Positions 1 to 8,373 of a stretch of 64,000 nucleotides of DNA are shown piece after piece; within the stretch, counting starts at the first letter, position 1, and each line of letters opens with the position of its first letter. The notes under the pieces are model-generated. The model searched no databases, was not told the DNA's origin, and saw only the letters and a list, made by a program, of their open reading frames with translations. Source of the stretch: Runella limosa DSM 17973 (lineage in GTDB: Bacteria; Bacteroidota; Bacteroidia; Cytophagales; Spirosomataceae); the NCBI RefSeq assembly GCF_000482465.1, contig NZ_KI519425.1:158609-222608 (forward strand), in the 5' to 3' direction. A program made the position numbers and the translations under genes.

Positions 1-2
1 TT

Positions 3-146
3 TCGCCCCGAAATAATTTCGGGGCGAGCGTGTGAGCGTGTGCGAGGGTACTCATACCCTCGCTTGGCGGTTGCTTACAACCGTGTTTCATTGTTTAAAG
101 TCGGAGACTTTAAGCCCTATTTCGCCCCGAAATCATTTCGGGGCGA
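3..146. repeat. cluster of five hairpins ending in the 3' end of the ceramidase-like gene
   Basis: Five perfect dyads lie in 144 bp: TCGCCCCGAAA arms at 3-13/17-27 (loop TAA); GCGAGGGTA arms at 42-50/55-63 (loop CTCA); CGGTTG arms at 68-73/78-83 (loop CTTA); TTAAAGTC arms at 95-102/106-113 (loop GGA); and the first hairpin again at 122-132/136-146 (loop TCA). The TCA of the last loop is the stop codon of the minus-strand gene, so the repeat supplies that gene's final codons. No T-run follows on the minus strand, so these do not look like simple terminators. The array may continue left of the window. Confidence 0.8.
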
Positions 147-1485
147 GCGTGACGAGCTTAATTTGCTTCGCTAGTTTGTCAATTTCAGCATAAATCAGGC
201 TAGGAACTGACGCGTCCCAAATACTCGGTAATCCATAGACCATTTGCGATGATTGGCCTTCGTAGCCGCCTTCTTTTAGAATCGTGGCGGAAGGAATATA
301 CCCCATCACGTCGTTGGAATAAGCCGCCACAAAAATGTCTGTTCCGTAGCGCTTTTTGCACTCGATGGCGTATTCAATGACCAATTCCCCGCCAAAACTG
401 AACAAAGCCTGTTCGCCTAGCTTCCATAGTTGAATGGGGTAGGGGTAAGACGACACAAACGGCTTGCCTTGTTTCATTTCACTGAGTAGGCGAGTGGCCC
501 AGCGCTGCATGTAGGGTGCTTCGGTTTGTTGGATTTTCAACAATTGTGCTTCCGTTGGTGGTGCTGAAAGTGGTAACGTAACCTCCGAATAGGCCGATTG
601 AAACTGCGCCGAAAGCGGTTTCATGGGTTCTTCCAACACCCGTTCCACGGCGGCGGCCAATTCTTTTCCGTATTGCTTGGCCAACGAAACCGTGCGGCGG
701 GGCAAAGGGTTTTGGTCGCCTGCAGCACCTTGAAAAAACAAAGCAGTGGCTTCGGGGTGCGCTTTTTCTAACTCAATTTGGGCAAAACCAGGGTAATCAC
801 CCGAAAGAGCGTAAAGGTCAAGCACGGTAGGGTGGCAAGCGTAGCCGAAAACGATGGCTTTGAGCTTTCCCTTGGGCGTCACGGCTTTGATGACAGGAAC
901 GGCGTAGTCGTTGGGGCCTTTTAATTCAGTTTGTTCGAGCAAAGCCCCTTCTTTGTTGTTGCGTCGGTTGACCTGAAAGCGGGTTACGCCGTTTTGAGAA
1001 AACAGCTCAACGGGTTCCAAGTTTTTTAACGCATTGCCGATTAGCTCCACCACTTGCCCCTCCAACCAACGCGAATACTGGTCGATTTTTGCTTCTTCGG
1101 CGGTATTGAGGGGATAAATGTCGTGCAGGGCGTCGTACAATACAGGGCCAGAATGCGTGTGCGAACTGTTCAAGAGAACATTCGCTTTACTCAACCCAAA
1201 ACGTGCTTGTAGCTGGCTTCGGATACGGTCAGACATAGCCTTGGGAAATCCCAACATATCGGTAGTGACCAGCACTGAGCGTTGGCCATTTTCGTCCTCC
1301 AGTGCCACGGCTTTGGCCCACAAATCGTGCAGTTTTCCTTCCGAAGCGTGGGTGCGAGAGGCATAGCCTGCTTGCCAAATCGCTTCTTTGGGCGTAATGA
1401 CAACTTTCGAAACGCCTGCTTTCCAGCCTTTTGCAAAGGTGGTTGAAATGATGAATAAACCCACCAGCCAAAGATGCTTTCTCAT
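133..1485 (-). CDS. neutral/alkaline ceramidase N-terminal-like hydrolase, exported
   Basis: 450-residue protein with an N-terminal signal peptide (hydrophobic to about residue 18), so periplasmic or secreted. Family traits: the NSSHTHSGP motif (His109, His111; zinc ligands in neutral ceramidases) and a later GYACHPT segment. It is much shorter than true neutral ceramidases (about 650-750 aa) and lacks their C-terminal domain. Where ceramidases carry the nucleophilic Ser in GDxSPN, this protein reads GAAGDQNP, so ceramide hydrolysis is doubtful; only a metal-dependent amidase or esterase role can be inferred. Its ATG overlaps the stop of the upstream DegT-like gene (ATGA), indicating translational coupling. 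The last five codons and the stop lie inside a repeated hairpin. Confidence 0.8.
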   Translation of the reverse strand: MRKHLWLVGLFIISTTFAKGWKAGVSKVVITPKEAIWQAGYASRTHASEGKLHDLWAKAVALEDENGQRSVLVTTDMLGFPKAMSDRIRSQLQARFGLSKANVLLNSSHTHSGPVLYDALHDIYPLNTAEEAKIDQYSRWLEGQVVELIGNALKNLEPVELFSQNGVTRFQVNRRNNKEGALLEQTELKGPNDYAVPVIKAVTPKGKLKAIVFGYACHPTVLDLYALSGDYPGFAQIELEKAHPEATALFFQGAAGDQNPLPRRTVSLAKQYGKELAAAVERVLEEPMKPLSAQFQSAYSEVTLPLSAPPTEAQLLKIQQTEAPYMQRWATRLLSEMKQGKPFVSSYPYPIQLWKLGEQALFSFGGELVIEYAIECKKRYGTDIFVAAYSNDVMGYIPSATILKEGGYEGQSSQMVYGLPSIWDASVPSLIYAEIDKLAKQIKLVTLAPK

Positions 1486-2876
1486 TTCATTGTCAGGAGT
1501 TTATCGGCGTGGGTAAAGATTTTTTCGATGGCATTAGCAATGTCGTCCATGTCAGCGCGTGTACCGAGGAGCATATTTTGGGTAAACCAAACGGCTTCTT
1601 CGTTACAGAGGCGGTCGTTGTTGGGACAATGGTTCCGCTCCACGTAGCTTTTAAAATCCAGCATAGCTTTGGGGTACATTTTCTGGAAATTCTTTGATTG
1701 GAAAGCATCATCGAGGTAAGGCATGTTGTTGAGGGTCGCGTAACCTTTCGAACATGGGATTCCCTCGGCCGTCAGCGCTTTTAAGAACGTGTCGCGTGAA
1801 AGTCCTTTGAACGCTGATTTTTGGTAACGGAATGGAAATAAATGGAAGGCTGCTTTGGTGACATTGTCGTACAGTTTGTACGGAATAACACCTGGAATTT
1901 GTTCGATTTTGGCTTTTAGGTAAGCTGCATTTTCGTTGCGGAGGTTGGTTTCACCTTCCAAGCGTTTCAACTGAGCCAATCCAATGGCGGCTTGGTATTC
2001 AGTAATACGTTGTTTGTTGCCCTGCATAATGGTACCCGCGCCAATCACTCCCGAGGCCATGCCGTAAGGGTTGCCGTAGTTGTGGTACGAAAAGCAACGA
2101 TCCATAAACAAGTCGTTGTTGCTCACAATCGTTCCTGCTTCGCCGATGGCTAAGTTTTTGGAATTTTGGAAGCTAAAACAGCCCGCATCACCAAACGTTC
2201 CTACTTTTTGATGGTTGATTTCGGCCAAATGCGCCTGACAAGCATCTTCAATCACGGCCAATTTGTGTTTTTTGGCAATGGCCAGAATCTGCGGCATATT
2301 GGCAGGCAAACCTAAAATATGAACAGGGATAATGGCTTTGGTTCGGGGGGTGATTTTAGCCTCAATTTTGGCAGGGTCAATCTGAAACGTCTCGGGGTCA
2401 ACATCGACAAACACGGGCATGGCACCGTTGGCAATGACGGGCGCGACTGTTCCGATAAATGTATAAGGCGGAACAAGTACTTCATCGCCCCCCCGAATGT
2501 TGAGCTGCGCCAACGCCGTGATGAGGGCATTGGTGCCGTTGACCACCGCCAACGAACGCTTCGCTCCGACGGCTTGTGCCCATTTTGCCTCAAAGTCGGT
2601 GACGACATTGGCCCGTGACCAAACGCCGCTGCGCAATACTTCGAGGAGTTGTTTTTCATCCGTTTCGGGTTTCCAAATCGGCCACGTGGGCCATTGTTGC
2701 GTCCGTACGGGTTTGCCTCCCAACAACGCTGGAGGCTCTGCCAACGAAAACGTGGCCGATTTTGCGTTAGCTTCTGCGGGTGAGGTCGTTAGCAGTGTGG
2801 GAGCCAAGGCAGCGCCGAGTCCCGTTAGTGAGTTCCGTTTGAGAAACTCGCGTCTTGAAAAAGGTTGGGAAGGCAT
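1482..2876 (-). CDS. Tat-exported DegT/DnrJ/EryC1/StrS-family PLP protein
   Basis: 464 residues. The N-terminus SRREFLKRNSLTG is a twin-arginine signal followed by a hydrophobic stretch, so a folded, cofactor-loaded protein is exported. The body is a type I fold aminotransferase of the DegT (sugar aminotransferase) family: NGTNALITAL phosphate-binding loop near 113-122, EDACQAH near 210-216 with the PLP-pyridine Asp211, and the PLP lysine Lys240 in FQNSKNL before GEAG. Cytoplasmic relatives transaminate nucleotide-linked keto-sugars, whereas exported members are common in Bacteroidota and Planctomycetota with no clear substrate. First gene of a two-gene operon with the ceramidase-like hydrolase. 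Confidence 0.88.
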   Translation of the reverse strand: MPSQPFSRREFLKRNSLTGLGAALAPTLLTTSPAEANAKSATFSLAEPPALLGGKPVRTQQWPTWPIWKPETDEKQLLEVLRSGVWSRANVVTDFEAKWAQAVGAKRSLAVVNGTNALITALAQLNIRGGDEVLVPPYTFIGTVAPVIANGAMPVFVDVDPETFQIDPAKIEAKITPRTKAIIPVHILGLPANMPQILAIAKKHKLAVIEDACQAHLAEINHQKVGTFGDAGCFSFQNSKNLAIGEAGTIVSNNDLFMDRCFSYHNYGNPYGMASGVIGAGTIMQGNKQRITEYQAAIGLAQLKRLEGETNLRNENAAYLKAKIEQIPGVIPYKLYDNVTKAAFHLFPFRYQKSAFKGLSRDTFLKALTAEGIPCSKGYATLNNMPYLDDAFQSKNFQKMYPKAMLDFKSYVERNHCPNNDRLCNEEAVWFTQNMLLGTRADMDDIANAIEKIFTHADKLLTMK

Positions 2877-2920
2877 ATAAATTTTTTAGTCAATATGAGT
2901 GGATTGATGCCAAATAAACT

Positions 2921-2959
2921 GGGTTTTGAGAAACCCGATAGGCTGGTTTTGAGAAACCA
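2921..2959. repeat. two TGAG-loop hairpins
   Basis: Arms GGGTTT/AAACCC at 2921-2926/2931-2936 and TGGTTT/AAACCA at 2944-2949/2954-2959, each with loop TGAG. They lie between the starts of the DegT-like gene and the downstream end of the Gfo/Idh gene. The outermost base pair differs between the two (G-C versus T-A) while pairing is kept. Confidence 0.8.
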
Positions 2960-2973
2960 CCTACACGATGGGG

Positions 2974-3044
2974 GTTTGTCATGCCGACGCTAGGAGGCAT
3001 CTGTCATTGTGGAAGTAGATCCCTCCTTCGTCGGTATGACAAAC
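2974..3044. repeat. inverted repeat with 16-bp arms (GTCATGCCGACG type)
   Basis: Arm GTTTGTCATGCCGACG at 2974-2989 pairs with CGTCGGTATGACAAAC at 3029-3044 with one G-T wobble; 39 nt separate them. The interior carries GAGGCATCT and GGGATC-like segments. It ends just before the stop of the Gfo/Idh gene. GTCATNCCGACG-type arms recur between genes of many Bacteroidota in my recollection; this is the only copy seen here. Confidence 0.7.
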
Positions 3045-3047
3045 TAA

Positions 3048-4067
3048 TTAGCTTTTTTTCGCCTTTTTTAACACACTTTCGAGCGTTACGGGGACGCCGC
3101 CTTGGCGTTTGCTTTCGTCGGCGGCTTCCATAAAGGCAAAAATTTCAATGGTTTCTTCGGGGGTAACGGGCACTTGACCCGTTTCAAAATACGAGACAAT
3201 GTCCTTTAATAGAGGCTCGTAGCCGCCATAAGGACCGAGTACAATGTTCCCGTTTTGGGTGTAAACCGTGCCGCCGTAGTCGTGTTTACCCGTGCGTGTT
3301 CCGCGGAAGGTGCCCACGCGGCCGTCGGCCCAGGTGCCTACCACAATGTCGGTTCCTTCGTTGTTGATTCTAATCACTTGTTTGCAGCCCGTACCCATGA
3401 CGGTATAGAGCGTTTCGACGCCGTGAATACCGTACCAAAACAAGTCGGGGTGCGTTTTTTCCAACACCGCAGGGCTGAAGGTATCAGCGCCTACGACTTT
3501 GGTTTTATCCACTTTTTCTACGCCTTTTATGTGTCGCAACGACGAGGCGGAGAAAAGCGGCATTTGGTATTTTTTGGCAGTTTCAAAGATGGTGAGGACG
3601 TCGGAAAGCGAGGCGGCAATGGGTTTGTCGATAAAAACCCGCTTGCCTGCTTTAAGAACGGGAATCAGTTGTTCGAGGTGGCGGCGGCCGTCGTTGGTTT
3701 CGAGCAATACTACATCGACTTTTGCTAACAATGCTTCAATCGAATCGACGATTTCGACATTCAATTTTTTTACTTCTTCGGTATAACTAGGAATGCGTTT
3801 GGTGCTACTTTCAATGTCTTTGCTGCCGTGTGGATAGGCCGCGACTATTTTGTAGCCTTGGTAGTCGGCACTGGCATCGGGCGCATTCAGAACTTTGGTA
3901 AAGGCGGTACTGTGTGAGGTATCAAGGCCAATGATGCCCACTCGCTTGCCCGCGGCTACCGTTGAGGGCGCAGAGGCAAAAGAAGAAGGGGCAAGGGCCG
4001 ACAACGATAAACTTCCGACAGTAGCGCTTTTAACAAAATTTCTTCTAGTAAATGTGGTTTTTTCCAT
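3048..4067 (-). CDS. Tat-exported Gfo/Idh/MocA-family oxidoreductase-like protein
   Basis: 339 residues with a twin-arginine signal (FTRRNFVKSATVG). The Rossmann start reads VGIIGLDTSHSTAF, a variant without the usual GxGxxG, followed by a hallmark RVFIDKPIAA segment carrying the conserved Lys-Pro of the family. This subgroup (GLDTSHS) is frequent in Bacteroidota polysaccharide loci, but I know of no defined reaction. It is divergently transcribed from the GntR regulator across 155 bp, and an operator-like TTTGTTTACA at 4186 lies in that gap, so it may share the regulator. The start follows the Tat motif; no better upstream start was seen. Confidence 0.82.
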   Translation of the reverse strand: MEKTTFTRRNFVKSATVGSLSLSALAPSSFASAPSTVAAGKRVGIIGLDTSHSTAFTKVLNAPDASADYQGYKIVAAYPHGSKDIESSTKRIPSYTEEVKKLNVEIVDSIEALLAKVDVVLLETNDGRRHLEQLIPVLKAGKRVFIDKPIAASLSDVLTIFETAKKYQMPLFSASSLRHIKGVEKVDKTKVVGADTFSPAVLEKTHPDLFWYGIHGVETLYTVMGTGCKQVIRINNEGTDIVVGTWADGRVGTFRGTRTGKHDYGGTVYTQNGNIVLGPYGGYEPLLKDIVSYFETGQVPVTPEETIEIFAFMEAADESKRQGGVPVTLESVLKKAKKS

Positions 4068-4185
4068 GATGAAAACAGATGATTGGGTATAGACAATATA
4101 TTATCTATATTTAGGAAGACATATTTGTACTACTATTACGGTGTCATTGGATAAATATTTTTTAACTTTACAAAGATACTTAAAA

Positions 4186-4197
4186 TTTGTTTACATT
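4186..4197 (+). promoter_or_regulatory. probable GntR operator, autoregulatory
   Basis: TTTGTTTACATT matches 10 of 12 positions of the dyad TTTGTWWACAAA found twice before susC. It lies 26 bp upstream of the GntR start codon in the divergent gap with the Gfo/Idh gene. Autoregulation is inferred from motif sharing only. Confidence 0.6.
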
Positions 4198-4222
4198 TTT
4201 GCATAAAATTTGACTACAAAAA

Positions 4223-4861
4223 ATGAAAGTAGATTCCCTCGCAAATAAAGTATATAATGAGCTTCGCAAAAAGATTCTGTCGAACCAACTGGTGTCGGGT
4301 ACTAGGCTAAAGGAAGATATCTGGGCCAAGCGTTTGGATGTGAACCGCATGGCGGTGCGTGAGGCATTGACGCGGCTATTGGGGGAACAGTTGATTGAAA
4401 CGGGCGAAAAAGGGGGGTACTTTGTGAAGTCGATGAGTGTGGAAGATGTACGTCAGATTCGTGAATTGCGCGAAATATTGGAATTGGGGGCGATTCGGTT
4501 GGCTATTCAAAAGATTGATGAAGAGGGGATTCGCAAGTTGGAAGAAATTTGTAACGATTTTTCCTCAATGGTGGAGCGTGGATATTTTGGCGGAGCTTGC
4601 GAGGCGGATGTTAAATTTCACGAAACACTCATTGATTTTGCCCAAAATGATAAGTTGAAAGACATTTACGAAATCAGTAACATTCCGCTTTTTCACCAAA
4701 AGTTGGGAAAATCTCAAACCCACATGGACGACTACGAGCTTACTGACCAAGAGCATCGGCAGTTGTTGAAAGCATTGAAAGAGAAAGATGTAAAGTTGGC
4801 GGAAGAAACTTTGTCGAAGCACTTGTTGCGCGGGGAAGTAGAGGCGTTGGAGCTGGATTGA
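4223..4861 (+). CDS. GntR-family transcriptional regulator (FCD/FadR subfamily)
   Basis: 212 residues. Residues about 1-70 form the GntR winged helix (LANKVYNELRKKILSNQL, then the recognition helix region RMAVREALTRLL). Residues about 75-205 form an all-helical FCD ligand domain whose metal or acid-ligand residues are visible: DVKFHETL and the later EHRQLLKAL. FCD regulators usually repress catabolic operons and are released by a carboxylic acid metabolite. The gene stands at the head of the SusCD/catabolic cluster, divergent from the Gfo/Idh gene. Shared TTTGTWWACAAA dyads upstream of itself and of susC support control of both. The ligand is not deducible from sequence. Confidence 0.93.
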   Translation: MKVDSLANKVYNELRKKILSNQLVSGTRLKEDIWAKRLDVNRMAVREALTRLLGEQLIETGEKGGYFVKSMSVEDVRQIRELREILELGAIRLAIQKIDEEGIRKLEEICNDFSSMVERGYFGGACEADVKFHETLIDFAQNDKLKDIYEISNIPLFHQKLGKSQTHMDDYELTDQEHRQLLKALKEKDVKLAEETLSKHLLRGEVEALELD

Positions 4862-4896
4862 GCCTTCATATATAGTATATAACAGTATTCTAACCA

Positions 4897-4938
4897 CCCC
4901 AAGGGTAAGCTACGCTCGTAGTCAACCCTTGGGGTTTT
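4897..4938 (+). terminator. Rho-independent terminator after the GntR gene
   Basis: Perfect 10-bp stem CCCCAAGGGT (4897-4906) with ACCCTTGGGG (4925-4934), an 18-nt loop that can form its own small stem (CTACG/CGTAG), then TTTT. It lies 35 bp past the stop codon and separates regulator transcription from the susC operon. Confidence 0.8.
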
Positions 4939-4996
4939 GATTTTGAGGGGGATAGGGGAGAAAGGGTTTCGTAAAAAAAAATTAACATAACTTTTT

Positions 4997-5031
4997 TTTG
5001 TTTACAAAAATAAGTTTTCTTTGTAAACAAA
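4997..5031 (+). promoter_or_regulatory. double operator upstream of susC (GntR type)
   Basis: Two 12-mers, TTTGTTTACAAA at 4997-5008 and TTTGTAAACAAA at 5020-5031, are exact reverse complements of each other, and each is itself a near-palindrome TTTGT-WW-ACAAA. Centre-to-centre spacing is 23 bp, about two helical turns, which suits two bound dimers on one DNA face. A related copy precedes the GntR gene. The site sits about 150 bp upstream of susC in an AT-rich leader with no clean TAnnTTTG box. Assignment to the adjacent GntR protein is inferred. Confidence 0.7.
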
Positions 5032-5177
5032 TTCAACAAAGATATGTAGGCAAAAGTCGCGTAATGCCTAACTAGATTTGGAGAATTGAGAATGTTACCA
5101 ATAACCCTTATTAAAACACCATTAAATGCAAAGCCCTATTTACTATTAACTCTTTTCTTTAAAAAAACATCACACAC

Positions 5178-8100
5178 ATGAATGACTTCTTCCTACTCCG
5201 AAAAAAAGGGGTAAGTATGCTATTGCTTTGCCTACTTATGTCCGTTGCGGTGTACGCCCAAACCCAAATCTCGGGTAAAGTGGTGGGGGCTGATGATTCT
5301 CAGCCCATTGCAGGCGCTTCGGTGCTTATTAAAGGAAATACGACAAATGGTGCCATCACGGGCGCCGACGGTACATTTAGATTGACGGTTGGCTCGAATG
5401 CGGTGTTGGTAATTTCGTACATTGGATACCAAGCGCAAGAGGTGAATGTGGGTTCACAAACGACTTTTAACATTTCCCTAGTTCCTTCCACCACTACCCT
5501 CGGCGAGGTTGTGGTAACGGGTTACTCGGCTGAGCGCAAAAAAGACATTACAGGCTCGGTGTCGGTGGTGGATGTAAAGGCGTTGAAATCGATTCCGTCG
5601 GGTTCGGCGGTGCAAGCCCTTCAAGGTCAGGCGGCTGGGGTCAATGTTATTAGCTCAGGCGCGCCAGGAAGTCCTAGCAATATCTTCGTGCGGGGGATTA
5701 CTTCCTTTGGAAATACGCAGCCGTTGGTACTCGTTGACGGAGTTCAGGCAGAACTCAACGACGTAAGTTCGGACGACGTAGAGTCGATTCAAGTCTTGAA
5801 AGATGCGGGTGCGGCGGCCATTTATGGTGTACGTGGTTCAAACGGGGTAATTGTAGTAACAACGAAAAAAGGAAAATCTGGACAACCTGTTATTTCGTAC
5901 GATGCCTACTACGGAAGCCAACAACCGTTGAAAGGCAATGTGTTTAACTTACTCAATTCAACTGATTTTGCGCGTTTGACGAAAGTAGCTTATCCGACTA
6001 CGGGTTTATTTCAAAACGGTCTTCCTGACTTTACGTATAGAGGCCCAGGTGCAACGGGCGTCGGTAAGGCAGGCGATGCGGCAGTGGATCCTTCCAAGTA
6101 TAATTTTGATGCCAACAACCCAGGTCGCAACTACTTGATTCAGTCCGTAAACAAAGAAGGTACCGACTGGTTCCATGAGTTGTTTAAGCCCGCCGCGATG
6201 ACCAGCCACAACCTAACGGCCAGCGGCGGTACTGATAAGTCGAATTATATGGTATCCCTAGGGTATTTCAACCAACAAGGAACGATGCTGAAGAGCTATT
6301 TGGAGCGTTATTCGGCCCGTATCAATACCCAATTTAAGATTAAAAATAACATTCGGGTGGGTGAAAACGTCTATATGTTCTACAAACGTAACCCAGGATT
6401 TGACAACTTGAGTACGGGTAACCCCATCGCTTGGACGTACCGTGCCATGCCAACTATCCCCGTGTATGACATCAGAGGCAACTACGGGGGAACGTTCGCA
6501 GGCCCTGAATTGGGAAGTTCGTCGAACCCTGTGGCGGTACAAATGAACACTGTCAACAACAAAACCAACGCTTGGAATGTGATCGGGAACGTGTATGCTG
6601 AAGTTGATTTCTTGAAGCACTTTACGGCGCGCACCAGCTTCGGGGGAAGTATTGATAATCAGTATGCTACGAACTTTAACTTTACCCCTTACAACAACTC
6701 CGAAGGAAACACGAACCCTAACTCGTTTTCGGAAATTGCGCTCTACAACAGCAACACCATGTGGACGAATACGTTGACCTACACGAATTCATTTGGCAAA
6801 AATAATTTGAAAGTAATTGTGGGTTCGGAAGCGATTCGTAACTATGGGCGTTACCTCATTGGTTCGGCAAGTCGCTTATTTTCTACCAATTTTGATTATT
6901 TGAGCTTGTCAAACGGAACCATCAACATCACCAACGGTAGCAGTGCTTATAACAATACCTTGTTCTCGATTTTTAGCCGTGTTGATTATTCGTTTGATGA
7001 CAAATATTTGGTAGGCGTAACGGTTCGCCGCGACGGTTCATCGCGTTTTGGTGCCAATCGCCGTTACGGTATTTTCCCTTCGGTATCGCTCGGCTGGCGC
7101 TTGACGGGTGAGGAGTTCTTGAAAGATGTTGCTTGGCTAAACGAATTGAAATTGAGAGCAAGCTACGGGGTGCTTGGTTCGCAAAACAACGTAAGTCCGC
7201 AGAATGCTTACACGCTTTTCGGGGGGACGTTTGCTAATGCTTACTATGATATTGGCGGAAACGGTGCGTTGGCACAAGGTTTTGCCCAAACAAGTATCGG
7301 AAACCCGAACACAGGATGGGAGGAAAACATCGTGACCAACATCGGTTTGGACGGTACTATCTTGAACAACAAATTGGACGTTTCGGTCGAATACTATAAA
7401 AAGTCAATCAATGGCTTATTGTTTAGCCAGCCGCTTCCTGCTACGGCTGGGGGAGCTACGGCGCCAACGGTGAACATTGGCGACATCCAAAACAAAGGGG
7501 TGGATTTGGCCTTGACCTACCGCAAAACGATTAGCCCAAGTTTGAAATTCAGCATTGGTGCCAACATTACTACCTACCAAAACAAAGTAGTAAACACCCC
7601 AAGCCCAGGGTATTTTGATGGTGCCAACACCCAAAACCTCGGAAACGTTGTTCGTAACCAAATCGGTCAGCCTGTAAGCTCATTTTTTGGATACAAAGTG
7701 ATTGGATTGTTTAAAAACGACGCCGAAGTGACCTCGTCACCGACCCAAACAGGGGCAGCGCCAGGTCGCTTTAAGTACGAAGACGTTAACGCTGATGGCA
7801 AAATCGACGCCAGCGACCGCACCTTCCTTGGAAGCCCTAACCCTGATTTTACGTACGGCCTTAACTTAGGCGTGACTTACCGCAATTTTGATTTCTCAAC
7901 CGTTTTGTACGGCTCGCAAGGCAACGAAATCTACAACACTGTGCGGTCATTTACGCACTTCTTTAGTACGTACGTTGGGGCAAAAAGCAACGATTTATTG
8001 AACGCTTGGACGCCAGAAAACCCCAACAGTAGCATTCCAAAAATCGAGTCAACGGGTTCATTCAGTTCATCGGGGGTTTCAAACTCGTTTTACGTAGAAA

Positions 8101-8342
8101 ATGGGTCGTTCCTCAAAATGCGTTCGTTGATGGTAGGTTATACTGTGCAACCGTCGTTCCTCAAAAAATATGGTATGAGCAAACTTCGCTTGTACGCCCA
8201 GGCTGCGAACTTGTTTACGTTCACCAAATACACGGGTCTTGACCCAGAGTTGAGCGGAAACAGTTCGTCGTTTGGAATTGACTATGCCAACTATCCCAAT
8301 AACCAGAAGAATTTTATTTTTGGTCTAAACCTTTCATTCTAA
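5178..8342 (+). CDS. SusC/RagA-family TonB-dependent outer-membrane transporter
   Basis: 1,054 residues. A signal peptide (hydrophobic core LLLCLLMSVAVYA) is followed by a CarboxypepD_reg-like beta-sandwich (ISGKVVGADDSQPIAGASVLIKG), then the TonB plug starting near LGEVVVTGYSAERKKDITG with the family signature GVRGSNGVIVVTTKKGKSGQ, and a long barrel ending in an aromatic residue (NLSF). It imports a substrate across the outer membrane, powered by TonB, with the SusD lipoprotein as lid. The SusD gene starts 31 bp downstream. No FecR or anti-sigma gene adjoins; control is more likely through the GntR operators upstream. Confidence 0.96.
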   Translation: MNDFFLLRKKGVSMLLLCLLMSVAVYAQTQISGKVVGADDSQPIAGASVLIKGNTTNGAITGADGTFRLTVGSNAVLVISYIGYQAQEVNVGSQTTFNISLVPSTTTLGEVVVTGYSAERKKDITGSVSVVDVKALKSIPSGSAVQALQGQAAGVNVISSGAPGSPSNIFVRGITSFGNTQPLVLVDGVQAELNDVSSDDVESIQVLKDAGAAAIYGVRGSNGVIVVTTKKGKSGQPVISYDAYYGSQQPLKGNVFNLLNSTDFARLTKVAYPTTGLFQNGLPDFTYRGPGATGVGKAGDAAVDPSKYNFDANNPGRNYLIQSVNKEGTDWFHELFKPAAMTSHNLTASGGTDKSNYMVSLGYFNQQGTMLKSYLERYSARINTQFKIKNNIRVGENVYMFYKRNPGFDNLSTGNPIAWTYRAMPTIPVYDIRGNYGGTFAGPELGSSSNPVAVQMNTVNNKTNAWNVIGNVYAEVDFLKHFTARTSFGGSIDNQYATNFNFTPYNNSEGNTNPNSFSEIALYNSNTMWTNTLTYTNSFGKNNLKVIVGSEAIRNYGRYLIGSASRLFSTNFDYLSLSNGTINITNGSSAYNNTLFSIFSRVDYSFDDKYLVGVTVRRDGSSRFGANRRYGIFPSVSLGWRLTGEEFLKDVAWLNELKLRASYGVLGSQNNVSPQNAYTLFGGTFANAYYDIGGNGALAQGFAQTSIGNPNTGWEENIVTNIGLDGTILNNKLDVSVEYYKKSINGLLFSQPLPATAGGATAPTVNIGDIQNKGVDLALTYRKTISPSLKFSIGANITTYQNKVVNTPSPGYFDGANTQNLGNVVRNQIGQPVSSFFGYKVIGLFKNDAEVTSSPTQTGAAPGRFKYEDVNADGKIDASDRTFLGSPNPDFTYGLNLGVTYRNFDFSTVLYGSQGNEIYNTVRSFTHFFSTYVGAKSNDLLNAWTPENPNSSIPKIESTGSFSSSGVSNSFYVENGSFLKMRSLMVGYTVQPSFLKKYGMSKLRLYAQAANLFTFTKYTGLDPELSGNSSSFGIDYANYPNNQKNFIFGLNLSF

Positions 8343-8373
8343 GTGCGTAGCACTGTTCAAAACATCGACTTAC

